From NCBI GenBank assembly GCA_965221545.1, contig OZ244901.1, positions 930,001 to 994,000 of the forward strand: DNA of 64,000 nt. The letters are read 5' to 3'. The notes under the pieces were generated by a model. The model was not told the DNA's origin. It ran no database searches and saw only the letters and a list, made by a program, of their open reading frames with translations. Shown one piece after another: positions 18,134 to 26,779 of this stretch; the first letter of the stretch is position 1, and each line of letters opens with the position of its first letter. The translations under genes and the position numbers were made by a program. Source of the DNA: JAJEFO01 sp022819605. GTDB lineage: Bacteria > Pseudomonadota > Alphaproteobacteria > Rhodobacterales > Rhodobacteraceae.

Positions 18134-18963
18134 GACGCACGGTCATCATCCTGCTTCGCAACCCGCTTTCGCTGCTCGGCGCCGTCCTGGTGGCAGCGGT
18201 CGTGCTTTCGGCAGTTCTGGCAGACTACATTGCGCCCTTTCCCGAGCATCGGGGGTCCGTGGTCGATTTCGTCTACTTCAACCAGGGCCCCACGGCTCGA
18301 AACCTCATGGGCACCGATCTCGTGGGCCGCGACCTTTTCAGCCGGATCCTCTACGCCTTTCGCATCTCGCTGATCCTCGGCGTGGTGGTGCTGGCAATCG
18401 CTCCGCCGATCGGCACGCTGGTCGGGCTCTTCGCCGGCTACCTTGGCGGCCGGGCCGAGTTCGTGCTCATGCGCCTGACGGATGTCTTCCTGTCGATTCC
18501 GCCGCTGGTGCTGGCGATCGCCATGATGGGCGTGCTTGAGCCGACGCTCATGAATGCCATGCTGGCGGTCACGGCGATGTGGTGGCCTTGGTACGCGCGG
18601 CTTGTCTACAACATTGCACGCTCCGAGCGCGAAGAGGGCTACGTTCTTGCCGCGGAGGTCATCGGTGCCTCGACGCTGCACATCACGCTCCGGGAAATTC
18701 TGCCGAACTGCCTGCCCGCCATCATCACCAAGATGACCCTCGATATGGGCTTCGTCATCATAATCGCCTCGTCGCTGTCGTTCCTGGGTCTGGGCGTGCA
18801 GCCTCCAACGCCCGATCTCGGCAGCATGGTGGCCGAAGGCGCGCGTTACCTGCCGGACAGCTGGTGGCTGACTGTGTTCCCGGGCCTCGCGATCCTGATT
18901 GCAGTCTTCGGCTTCAACCTGATCGGCGATGCGCTGCGTGAAATCCTGGGGGCGGATCAGTGA
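18130..18963 (+). CDS. ABC transporter permease (DppC/OppC-like)
   Basis: Second permease, 277 aa. ATG 18130 overlaps the preceding stop (ATGA); the frame is open much further upstream, but that part is a shadow of the DppB-like gene. Typical DppC features are the N-terminal NPLSLLGAVLVAAVVLSAVL, GTDLVGRDLFSRILYAFRIS and the EAA-type loop around VLAAEVIGASTLHITLREIL. The segment SLSFLGLGVQPPTPDLGSMV is almost invariant in this family. Confidence 0.93.
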   Translation: MRRTVIILLRNPLSLLGAVLVAAVVLSAVLADYIAPFPEHRGSVVDFVYFNQGPTARNLMGTDLVGRDLFSRILYAFRISLILGVVVLAIAPPIGTLVGLFAGYLGGRAEFVLMRLTDVFLSIPPLVLAIAMMGVLEPTLMNAMLAVTAMWWPWYARLVYNIARSEREEGYVLAAEVIGASTLHITLREILPNCLPAIITKMTLDMGFVIIIASSLSFLGLGVQPPTPDLGSMVAEGARYLPDSWWLTVFPGLAILIAVFGFNLIGDALREILGADQ

Positions 18964-19832
18964 GCGAAGTTCTGGCAATTCGAGACCTTTACCTGCGCTT
19001 TCGGGGCTATTCCGGAGTGTCCGAGGTGCTGCACGGCATTTCGCTCGACATCCGCGCCGGCGAACGGGTGGCGCTGGTCGGCGAAAGCGGGTCGGGCAAG
19101 TCGGTGACAGCGCGGATCGTGCTCGGACTCCTGCAGGAATTGCCGTCTGCGCAGGTCGAAGGCGGGCTCTTCTTCGAAGGCGAGGACCTGAACCGGCTAG
19201 GCCGCCGCCAGTGGCAAGCGCTCCGCGGCACGTCGATCTCGATGATCTTCCAGGATCCGACCTCGTCACTGAACCCGGTCTTCACCATAGGAACCCAGTT
19301 CGCCGAGGTGCTGCGCCGGCGCGACCCGAAACTCTCGCGCGAGGCTGCGGACGAGCGGGCAGGCACGCTTCTGCAGTCGGTCTCGATCCACGACCACGCC
19401 CGGGTGCTCGGCGCGTATCCGTTCCAGCTCTCTGGCGGCATGAACCAGCGGGTTGTGATCGCCATGGCGCTGGCCAACCATCCTTCGCTGCTGATTGCCG
19501 ACGAACCCGGAACGGCGCTTGACGTGACCGTGCAGGCGCAAACGCTGAAGCTGATGCACGAACTGGTCGAGCAAAGCGGCACCGCGGTCTTCTTCATCTC
19601 GCACAACTTGGGCGTGGTCCGGGAGTTTGCCGACAGGGTCTTCGTGATCTATCGCGGGCGCATCGTCGAACAAGGCCCCACCCCGGCGATCTTCGAAGAC
19701 CCTGGTCATGCTTATACCCGTGCGTTGATGGCGGCGGTGCCGCGCATCACCGGTGGCGGTCTTCCGGAACTAGACGACAGCGAGACGGCCTTCCTCGAGC
19801 CAATGGTGGTGCATGAAGGAGGCGAAGCATGA
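18960..19832 (+). CDS. ABC transporter ATP-binding protein (DppD-like)
   Basis: Cytoplasmic ATPase of 290 aa, starting at GTG 18960 within the previous gene's end. Walker A is GESGSGKS near residue 40. The Q-loop is FQDPTSSLNPVF, the signature is LSGGMNQR, and Walker B LLIADEPGTALDVT is followed by the switch His in FFISHNLGVV. The C-terminus has the oligopeptide-ATPase extension (HAYTRALMAAVPRI) but is short. It pairs with the next ATPase to energize the importer. Confidence 0.93.
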   Translation: MSEVLAIRDLYLRFRGYSGVSEVLHGISLDIRAGERVALVGESGSGKSVTARIVLGLLQELPSAQVEGGLFFEGEDLNRLGRRQWQALRGTSISMIFQDPTSSLNPVFTIGTQFAEVLRRRDPKLSREAADERAGTLLQSVSIHDHARVLGAYPFQLSGGMNQRVVIAMALANHPSLLIADEPGTALDVTVQAQTLKLMHELVEQSGTAVFFISHNLGVVREFADRVFVIYRGRIVEQGPTPAIFEDPGHAYTRALMAAVPRITGGGLPELDDSETAFLEPMVVHEGGEA

Positions 19833-20635
19833 CTCCGCTTCTTTCGCTCAGGCATGTCAGCAAGACCTTCGGTACGGGTCCCCGCGCCGTGCATGCTGTG
19901 CGCAATGTAAGTTTCGACGTGACGCAGGGCGAGTGCCTGGCCGTGGTGGGCGAGAGCGGGTCGGGCAAGACCACGCTCGCCAACATGATCCTCGGCGTCT
20001 TCGGCCAGTCTTCGGGCGAGATCTGGTTCGACGGAAAGGGTCTGCCCACCCGACGCACGCTGGAACATCGCAGTGCGATCCAGCTGGTCCAGCAGAACCC
20101 TCTGTCGTCACTGAATCCCAAGCGGTCCGTAGGGGCATCAATCCGGCTCGGTCTCGATGTCTTCGGCATCGGCGCGCGTTCGGATCGCTGGCGCCTGGTC
20201 GAGAATGCGCTGGAGGAGGTCGGCCTGCCTGGAGACTTTCGGCGGCGCCCGCCGGCGGCCTTGTCAGGTGGACAATGCCAGCGTGTTGCCATCGCCCGCG
20301 CACTCGCCTGCCAGTCCCGGCTGGTGATCCTCGACGAGCCGACTTCGGCGCTCGATGTTCTGGTGCAGGCGCGCGTGCTTCGCCTCCTGGAGGACCTGAG
20401 GCGCGTGAAGGGCCTCAGCTATGTCTTCATCACGCATGACCTCTCCGTCGTGCGCAACGTGGCTGACCGCGTCGCCGTGTTCCGCGCCGGGGAACTGGTC
20501 GAGTGCGCGGAGACGAGGGCGATCTTCGAAGACCCGCAAGTGGATTATACCCGCCAGCTGATCGGCGCGGTGCCGGTGATTGCAGATGACGAACTGAAGT
20601 TGAGAGAGTCGCTGTCCGGAGGATTGCCCGCATGA
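19829..20635 (+). CDS. ABC transporter ATP-binding protein (DppF-like)
   Basis: Second ATPase, 268 aa, overlapping the first by 4 bp. Walker A is GESGSGKTTLAN near residue 38. The Q-loop is VQQNPLSSLNPKRSVG, the signature LSGGQCQRVAIARAL, Walker B LVILDEPTSALDVL, and the H-loop FITHDLSVVRNV. The terminal YTRQLIGAVP block is typical of Dpp/Opp ATPases. It overlaps the GAF gene by 4 bp, so the operon continues. Confidence 0.93.
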   Translation: MTPLLSLRHVSKTFGTGPRAVHAVRNVSFDVTQGECLAVVGESGSGKTTLANMILGVFGQSSGEIWFDGKGLPTRRTLEHRSAIQLVQQNPLSSLNPKRSVGASIRLGLDVFGIGARSDRWRLVENALEEVGLPGDFRRRPPAALSGGQCQRVAIARALACQSRLVILDEPTSALDVLVQARVLRLLEDLRRVKGLSYVFITHDLSVVRNVADRVAVFRAGELVECAETRAIFEDPQVDYTRQLIGAVPVIADDELKLRESLSGGLPA

Positions 20636-21129
20636 TGGAGATCGCCGAAGCCGTTGCAATCACGCAAGACCAGCCGGGCACGACCTACCGGGCGCTGGAG
20701 CGACAGGTCGACCGGACGATCGGCGTAAAGCTCTTCACGCTGATGGAGATCGATCTTGATCGAGATGTCGCCTGGCGGAGCTACACCAACATGCCGGACG
20801 CCTATCCGCTGCAGGGGGAAAAGGCACGCATGCAAAGCCGCTGGTCCGAAATCGTGGTCGACCGGCATGAGACGTTCGTCGCCAACTGCTTCGAAGAGAT
20901 TGCGCAAGTCTTCGCCGACCATGCGCTCATCCGCTCGCTCGGATGCGAAAGCTGCCTGAACCTGCCTGTCGTGATACGAGGCAGGCTGCGCGGCACGTTG
21001 AACTGCCTACACGAGGCGGGACATTACACGCCAGACCGCGTTGCAGCGGCACAATCGCTGAAAACCGCCGGGGCCCTGGCCTTCCTGATGGCGGAAAGCA
21101 CCCGAAAAGAAGGAGGCGCCAATGAGTAG
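20632..21129 (+). CDS. GAF domain-containing protein
   Basis: A 165-aa single-domain protein with a GAF fold: YRALERQVDRTIGVKLFTLM at the start, then CESCLNLPVVIRGRLRGTLN and AAQSLKTAGALAFLMAE at the end. GAF domains bind small ligands or act as sensors. There is no output domain, so it may be a ligand-binding accessory or a free-standing regulator. It overlaps both neighbours (ATPase by 4 bp, HyuA by 8 bp), which ties it to import and hydrolysis. Three cysteines (about residues 86, 104 and 107) could allow metal or redox sensing; this is speculative. Confidence 0.8.
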   Translation: MMEIAEAVAITQDQPGTTYRALERQVDRTIGVKLFTLMEIDLDRDVAWRSYTNMPDAYPLQGEKARMQSRWSEIVVDRHETFVANCFEEIAQVFADHALIRSLGCESCLNLPVVIRGRLRGTLNCLHEAGHYTPDRVAAAQSLKTAGALAFLMAESTRKEGGANE

Positions 21130-23197
21130 GATCACCCGCCGCGTGGCCACCGATGTCGGTGGCACGTTCACCGACCTTGTTTGTTTCGAGACCGATCAGG
21201 ACACCGGTGCCAGCCGGATCGTGACGGCCAAGTCCGACACCACGCCACCGGATTTCGAGAGGGGCGTGCTGGATGTTCTGGAAAGGGGCGGGATCGATCC
21301 TTCGGGAGTCGACTTCCTGGCGCATGGCACCACCGTCGTCATCAATGCGCTGACCGAGCGCACGGGCGTGAAGGTGGGGCTCGTCACCACCGAGGGCTTC
21401 CGTGACACGCTGGAAATAGCGCGTGGCAACCGACCGGACTTCTTCAACCTGCACTATGAAAAGCCCGTGCCGTTCGTGCCGCGGCACTTGCGGGCGGAGT
21501 TGCCGGGCAGGATGACCTATACCGGCGAGGAGCGCACGCCGCTCGATCTCTCGGGCTTGCCTGCGATCCTCGACGCATTCCGTGCGGAGGAAGTCGAGGC
21601 CGTGGCGATCAGTTTCCTTCATTCCTACGCTAACACCGCTCACGAAGAGGCCACGCTGGCCGAGGTGCAGCGTCTCTGGCCCGAGGTTTCGGTCGTCTCC
21701 TCGCACCAGATCACCCGCGAATGGCGGGAATACGAGCGAACGAACACAGCCGTTCTGTCTGCCTATGTCCAGCCCGTGGCGGCGCGTTATCTCCGCAGGC
21801 TTGATGAAGGGCTTGCCTCGCGGGGCTTCGGCGGTCGGCCATATATCATGCAATCGAACTGCGGCATCGACTCGCTGGATGCAACCTCGCGCACGCCGAT
21901 CACAATGGTCGAGAGCGGACCGGCCTCGGGTATCTGGGGTGCGGCGGAGCTGGGCCGGTTGATCGGCGAGCCGAACGTGCTGGCACTCGACATCGGCGGA
22001 ACCACCGCCAAGTGCTCGCTGATCGAGAACGGCGAGGTCCGAATCATGACGGACTACTGGATCGAGCGCAGCCGCAAGTCGGCTGGCTATCCCATCATGG
22101 TGCCGGTGGTCGACCTGGTCGAGATCGGCAATGGCGGTGGCTCGATCGCCTGGGTTGACGATTTCGGCAAGCTTCACGTCGGGCCGCAATCGGCCGGCGC
22201 ATTGCCTGGTCCGGCAGCCTATGGCAGGGGCGGAACCGAGGCGACGACGACCGACGCCAACCTTTGGCTCGGACGGATCAACCGCGACTACTTTTGCGGT
22301 GGTGACATACAGGCGGACATGGCCGCCGTCGAAAGGTCGATCAGGTCACTTGGCGCAAGACTCGATGTCGGGCCCGATCAGGCAGCCGAAGGCATCATCC
22401 GAATTGCCAACAACAACATGGTCAACGCGCTAAAGCTGGTATCGCTGAACCGGGGCTTTGACACGCGGGACTTCACGCTTCTGGCTTTCGGCGGCGGTGG
22501 CGCGATGCATGCGGTGGCATTGGGCCAGGAACTGCAGGTCAAGAAGGTCGTTGTGCCTGCCGCTGCCAGCGTCTTCTCGGCCTGGGGCATGATGATGTCG
22601 GACCTGCGCCGGGACTACTTCGTGACGCATCTTGTCGAACTGGTGGAAGGTGCCGGCAACAAGATCGAGAGCACATTTGCCGAAACGAAAGCCAAGGCGC
22701 TCGCAACCTTTGCCGAAGAGAGGGTCGGTGCGGACCGGATCACCTTTCTGCGCTACGGCAAATTCCGTTACCAGAACCAGGAGCACACGACCGAGGTGCT
22801 GCTCCCGGAGGGCGCGATCACCGACGCGAGCCTCGCGCGCATCGCCGAGGATTTCCACAAGACTTACGAGCGCGAATATACCTATCGTCTGGACGCTCCC
22901 GTCGAGATGGTGGGCATCCATCTCGTGGCCAAAGCCGAAGTCGGCAAGCTCGAGATGCGCCCCGAGCCGTCCGGCGGCTCCGACGCCTCGGATGCGGTCA
23001 AGGGGCGGCGCATGGTCGACTACGCACTGGAAGGCAAGCACGAGGCCACCATCTACGACGGCGAGGCGTTGCGCGCCGGCATGGCATTCAAGGGTCCGGC
23101 CATTGTTGAGGACAGTGGCGCCACCGCGGTGATCCATCCCGGCAACGCGGTTGAAGTCGACGCCTATCGCAACATCCACATAACGCTTGAAGGCTGA
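21122..23197 (+). CDS. hyuA: Hydantoinase/oxoprolinase subunit A
   Basis: Large subunit (691 aa) of an ATP-dependent cyclic-amide hydrolase, the family of hydantoinase HyuA, 5-oxoprolinase and acetone/acetophenone carboxylase subunits. The N-terminus RRVATDVGGTFTDLVCFETD holds the actin-like ATPase phosphate loop. Other blocks are FLAHGTTVVINALTERTG, VLALDIGGTTAKCSLIENG and LLAFGGGGAMHAVALGQEL. ATG 21122 overlaps the GAF gene. It is followed by a HyuB 10 bp downstream, and a second HyuB lies three genes later with no second HyuA. Carboxylase activity cannot be excluded from sequence. Confidence 0.92.
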   Translation: MSRITRRVATDVGGTFTDLVCFETDQDTGASRIVTAKSDTTPPDFERGVLDVLERGGIDPSGVDFLAHGTTVVINALTERTGVKVGLVTTEGFRDTLEIARGNRPDFFNLHYEKPVPFVPRHLRAELPGRMTYTGEERTPLDLSGLPAILDAFRAEEVEAVAISFLHSYANTAHEEATLAEVQRLWPEVSVVSSHQITREWREYERTNTAVLSAYVQPVAARYLRRLDEGLASRGFGGRPYIMQSNCGIDSLDATSRTPITMVESGPASGIWGAAELGRLIGEPNVLALDIGGTTAKCSLIENGEVRIMTDYWIERSRKSAGYPIMVPVVDLVEIGNGGGSIAWVDDFGKLHVGPQSAGALPGPAAYGRGGTEATTTDANLWLGRINRDYFCGGDIQADMAAVERSIRSLGARLDVGPDQAAEGIIRIANNNMVNALKLVSLNRGFDTRDFTLLAFGGGGAMHAVALGQELQVKKVVVPAAASVFSAWGMMMSDLRRDYFVTHLVELVEGAGNKIESTFAETKAKALATFAEERVGADRITFLRYGKFRYQNQEHTTEVLLPEGAITDASLARIAEDFHKTYEREYTYRLDAPVEMVGIHLVAKAEVGKLEMRPEPSGGSDASDAVKGRRMVDYALEGKHEATIYDGEALRAGMAFKGPAIVEDSGATAVIHPGNAVEVDAYRNIHITLEG

Positions 23198-23207
23198 GGG
23201 CACGGCG

Positions 23208-24869
23208 ATGACCAAAGCAAACGACCCGATCACGCTCGAAATCATCCAGAACTCTCTGCAGGCCGCCGCCGACGAAATGTTCGCGGCGATGCGCAAGACG
23301 GCGATGTCCAGCATCATCTACGAGGTGCTCGACATGGGTACCGGCATCACCGATTCCGAAGGACGCATCGCCTCCTCGGGCGCCGGCATCCCCGCCTTCA
23401 TCGGCGTGCTCGACAAGTCCGTCCAGACGCTGCTCCGGAAGTTCGACAAGCCCGGTGACATCCAGCCGGGCGACGTGTTCATCACCAACGATCCCTATCA
23501 CGGCGGCGTCACCCACCTGAACGACCTCGTGCTGGCCATGCCGGTATTTTCCGGGGGCGACTTGATCGCATGGACCGCGAACATCGCGCACAATTCCGAC
23601 GTCGGCGGAATGGCTCCTGGTTCGCTGAGCGGCGAGGCGACCGAGATATTCCAGGAAGGACTGCGCCTGCCCTGCGTCAAGCTGATCAGTGGCGGCGAGA
23701 CCGACGACGCGGTGATGGACATCATCACCGTCAATTCGCGCATGCCCGACTTTCTTTTGGGCGACGTCTGGGCTGCCATCGCCTCGGTCCGCATCGGCGC
23801 ACGGCGGCTGGAGGACCTGGCCTTGAAGTACGGCGTGACGACGTTCAACGTCGCGATGGAAAGTTTCGCGGCCTTCGGGGAAGCCACCGCCAGGGCCGAA
23901 CTCGGCAAGCTCCCGAAGGGCACGTTCGAACTCAGCGAGGAGCAGGACGACGGGAGGGTCTTCAACGTCAAGATCTCGATCTCGGATGACGAGTTCACTG
24001 TCGACCTGCGCGACAACCCCGATCAGGACACGGGTCCGACCAACACCAGCCGCGACGGTACCGTGGTCTGCGCCCAGATGGTCTTCAAGTCGCTTACGGA
24101 TCCGGACACGCCGGCCAACGACGGATCGTTTCGGCCGCTCAAGGTCCTTACCCGCGAAGGTTCGGTGTTCCACGCAAAGGAGCCTTCCGCCATCGGGTTC
24201 TATTTCGAGACCGAGGTCAGGGTATACGACCTGATCTGGCGATGCCTGGCGCCGCACGTGCCCGAGCGCCTGCCGGCAGGACATTTCTCTTCCATCTGCG
24301 GCACCTTTGTCGGGGGCATTCACCCCGATACCGGGCGGCAATACACGATCATCGAGCCGCAGCTCGGCGGTTGGGGCGCCTGGGAGGGGCGCGACGGCAA
24401 CCCGTGCATCTTCTCGGGCTTTCACGGCGAGACCTACAACACGCCGGCGGAGATCTCCGAGAGCCGCAACGGCCTCTTCGTCGACCGGATGGAACTGAAC
24501 ACCGAACCGGGCGGCGAAGGGAAGTTCACCGGGGGCAGGGGGCTCCGTCTCGAATACCGGATTCGCACCAACAACGGTTTTCTGACGGCCGGCTACACGC
24601 GGTCGCGCATCAAGCCCTGGCCGCTCGAAGGTGGGGCGGAAGGGTCGGGAAACTATGTCGAGGTGCTCAAGACCGACGGCAGTCAGGAGAAATACTCCTT
24701 CGTGTCGGGCCTGCCGGTCAACACCGACGACGTGATCCGCATCGTGACCGCCAGCGGCGGTGGCTACGGCGATCCGAAAGAGCGGGATGCCGCGAGCGTG
24801 CGTGAGGATGTCAAGAACGGCTTGCTGTCGGCCGAAAGGGCGGCAGAGGTCTATGGCGTAACGATCTGA
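23208..24869 (+). CDS. hyuB: Hydantoinase/oxoprolinase subunit B (copy 1)
   Basis: HyuB subunit of 553 aa. ATG 23208 is preferred over an in-frame TTG 21 bp earlier that overlaps hyuA. Family blocks are DPITLEIIQNSLQAAADEMF, MRKTAMSSIIYEVLDMGTGI, GDVFITNDPYHGGVTHLNDL and the C-terminal GGGYGDPKERD. The last motif is normally present in HyuB/oxoprolinase B. It is the direct partner of the HyuA at 21122. The segment TNDPYHGGVTHLND supplies likely metal/ATP-site residues by family analogy. Confidence 0.92.
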   Translation: MTKANDPITLEIIQNSLQAAADEMFAAMRKTAMSSIIYEVLDMGTGITDSEGRIASSGAGIPAFIGVLDKSVQTLLRKFDKPGDIQPGDVFITNDPYHGGVTHLNDLVLAMPVFSGGDLIAWTANIAHNSDVGGMAPGSLSGEATEIFQEGLRLPCVKLISGGETDDAVMDIITVNSRMPDFLLGDVWAAIASVRIGARRLEDLALKYGVTTFNVAMESFAAFGEATARAELGKLPKGTFELSEEQDDGRVFNVKISISDDEFTVDLRDNPDQDTGPTNTSRDGTVVCAQMVFKSLTDPDTPANDGSFRPLKVLTREGSVFHAKEPSAIGFYFETEVRVYDLIWRCLAPHVPERLPAGHFSSICGTFVGGIHPDTGRQYTIIEPQLGGWGAWEGRDGNPCIFSGFHGETYNTPAEISESRNGLFVDRMELNTEPGGEGKFTGGRGLRLEYRIRTNNGFLTAGYTRSRIKPWPLEGGAEGSGNYVEVLKTDGSQEKYSFVSGLPVNTDDVIRIVTASGGGYGDPKERDAASVREDVKNGLLSAERAAEVYGVTI

Positions 24870-24880
24870 AGGAGGGAAGA

Positions 24881-25678
24881 ATGGTTCGCATCATGTATCT
24901 CAGCCCCGTCGCGCATAGAGCGGGGCATGACGAGCTGTTTGCCGAAATGGCACGGGACTACAAGCTGGAAGGAACTGAGGTGCATGTCACTTCGCTGCCT
25001 GACGATGTGGGCAATTTCAGTCATATCGAGTTCCGGAGTTACGAGGGAATGGTCACCGCCGGCATCATCCGGGCCGCGCGGCAGGCCGCGCAGGAGGGCT
25101 TCGATGCCTTGGCCATTGGCTGCTTCTATGACACCGGGCTGGCCGAGGCCCGCGAGGTGTCAGGCGAGATGATGGTGACTGCACCTTGTGTCGCGTCCTG
25201 CGAAATCGCTGCGAGTCTGTGCAACCGATTTGGCGTGATCGTCGGACGGCGAAAGTGGGTGGACCAGATGCAGGCGACCGTCCATGCGCACGGCCATCGT
25301 GACCGGCTGGCCGGATTCTACCATGTCGAGCTGGGCGTGACGGAGTTCCAGGAGGATCATGCCCGCACCGAGCGCATGCTGATTGATGCCGGGCGAAGGG
25401 CGGTTGAAGAGGACTATGCCGAAGCGCTGATCCTCGGCTGTACCATGGAGGTGGGATTTTTTGCGGAGTTGGAGCAGAAGCTTGGCGTTCCGGTCATCGA
25501 TCCGTCCATCGCGGCGCTGAAGCGGGCGGAATACGGCGCGCTTCTGAAACGCGATTGCGGCTGGCGCCCGTCGCGCCGCTGGTCCTGCGAAGCGCCGCCT
25601 GAATCCGAGATTGCCGCCATCGGCAGCTTTGACCGGGGCGAGGCTTTCGGTGGACGCATCGTAGTGCCTGCAGGATAG
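24881..25678 (+). CDS. Aspartate/glutamate/hydantoin racemase-family protein
   Basis: A 265-aa member of the cofactor-independent two-cysteine racemase superfamily. The two catalytic cysteines are visible in LAIGCFYDTG (about residue 89) and LILGCTMEVGF (about residue 188). A GGAGG-like RBS lies before ATG 24881. In a hyuAB operon the natural reading is a hydantoin or amino acid racemase that converts the unused enantiomer for the hydrolase; the exact substrate is an inference. Arylmalonate decarboxylase-like activity is a less likely alternative because both cysteines are kept. Confidence 0.85.
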   Translation: MVRIMYLSPVAHRAGHDELFAEMARDYKLEGTEVHVTSLPDDVGNFSHIEFRSYEGMVTAGIIRAARQAAQEGFDALAIGCFYDTGLAEAREVSGEMMVTAPCVASCEIAASLCNRFGVIVGRRKWVDQMQATVHAHGHRDRLAGFYHVELGVTEFQEDHARTERMLIDAGRRAVEEDYAEALILGCTMEVGFFAELEQKLGVPVIDPSIAALKRAEYGALLKRDCGWRPSRRWSCEAPPESEIAAIGSFDRGEAFGGRIVVPAG

Positions 25679-25687
25679 GAGGAAGGC

Positions 25688-26779
25688 ATGTTGCAGACGG
25701 AAGAACGGATCTCGGCGCTTCGCGCGCGGATGAGGCGAGAAGGCGTCGATCTGGTCGCGTTGGGGCCGGGGGCGCACATGCAATGGCTTCTCGGTTTCGT
25801 TCCTCACGCTGACGAGCGTCCCTGCCTGCTCTGTGTCAGCGCGTCCAATGCTGCGCTGCTGATGCCGGAACTCAACGCGGATGGGTCGCGCCGAAGCACC
25901 GATCTGCCGTTCCACGAATGGTCCGATGCCGACGGACCGGAAGGGGCGTTCAATCACCTGGTTGCCGAGTTGGCCTTGGGTGGCGCCGGGCGAATCGTGC
26001 TGGACGAGACCATGCGGGCCGACTTTGCAGCATTGGTGCAGGACGCGCTGCCAGGTGCAGAGCGGCAGTTCACGGCATCGACAGTCGGCGTGTTGCGCAT
26101 GCAGAAGGATGATGACGAATACGCCGTGCTCAAGCGAAACGCGCTGCTTGCCGATCAGGCGATGCTTGCGGGCTGGGACGCGATGAAGCCGGGCATGACG
26201 GAGCTGGATGTCGCTGAAGTCATTCGTGCGCGCTTTTCCGCGCTTGGCGCCTTGCCGCTCTTTACCATCGTCGGGGCTGGCGGCAACGGTGCCATGCCGC
26301 ATCACCACACCGGTGAAACCGCGCTGCAGTCCGGGGACGCGGTGGTAATGGACATCGGTGCGGGAATGGACGGCCTCTCCAGCGACATCACCCGCATGGC
26401 TGTGCTGGGCACGCCGCCCGAGGGTTATCTCGAAGTGCACGCCATCGTCGAGGCTGCGGTGCAGGCCGCCATGTCGGCTGCACGACCGGGAGTGCTCGCA
26501 AAGGATGTCGATGCGGCGGCACGCGGGGTGATCACGGAGGCCGGGTACGGTCCCAGTTTTCTGCACCGCACCGGCCACGGTCTGGGCGTCGAGGTGCACG
26601 AACCGCCCTACCTGACCTCGGTTTCGGAGACGGTATTGTTGCCAGGAATGGTCTTTTCCATCGAGCCCGGCATCTACCTGCCGGGCCGGTTCGGCATCCG
26701 ACTGGAGGAAATCGTAATCCTGCGTGAGGACGGGCCGGAAATCCTGTCGGAACTGCCGCGTGATCCGAAGATGATCTGA
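25688..26779 (+). CDS. M24 family metallopeptidase (Xaa-Pro peptidase-like)
   Basis: A 363-aa pita-bread-fold enzyme. All five metal ligands of the M24 family are present: Asp in VMDIGAG, Asp in SSDITRM, His in HRTGHGLG, Glu in SIEPGIYL and Glu in IRLEEIVIL. The N-terminal ~120 residues are the creatinase-N domain. Creatinases lack the metal site, so a prolidase/aminopeptidase role is preferred. It ends exactly on the A of the next gene's ATG (26779), showing tight coupling to HyuB copy 2. It may trim imported peptides or the hydrolase product. Confidence 0.9.
   Translation: MLQTEERISALRARMRREGVDLVALGPGAHMQWLLGFVPHADERPCLLCVSASNAALLMPELNADGSRRSTDLPFHEWSDADGPEGAFNHLVAELALGGAGRIVLDETMRADFAALVQDALPGAERQFTASTVGVLRMQKDDDEYAVLKRNALLADQAMLAGWDAMKPGMTELDVAEVIRARFSALGALPLFTIVGAGGNGAMPHHHTGETALQSGDAVVMDIGAGMDGLSSDITRMAVLGTPPEGYLEVHAIVEAAVQAAMSAARPGVLAKDVDAAARGVITEAGYGPSFLHRTGHGLGVEVHEPPYLTSVSETVLLPGMVFSIEPGIYLPGRFGIRLEEIVILREDGPEILSELPRDPKMI

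Noticed and set aside
25688..26779. Creatinase
   Set aside because: All five M24 metal ligands are present, whereas creatinase lacks a metal site; a metallopeptidase is better supported.
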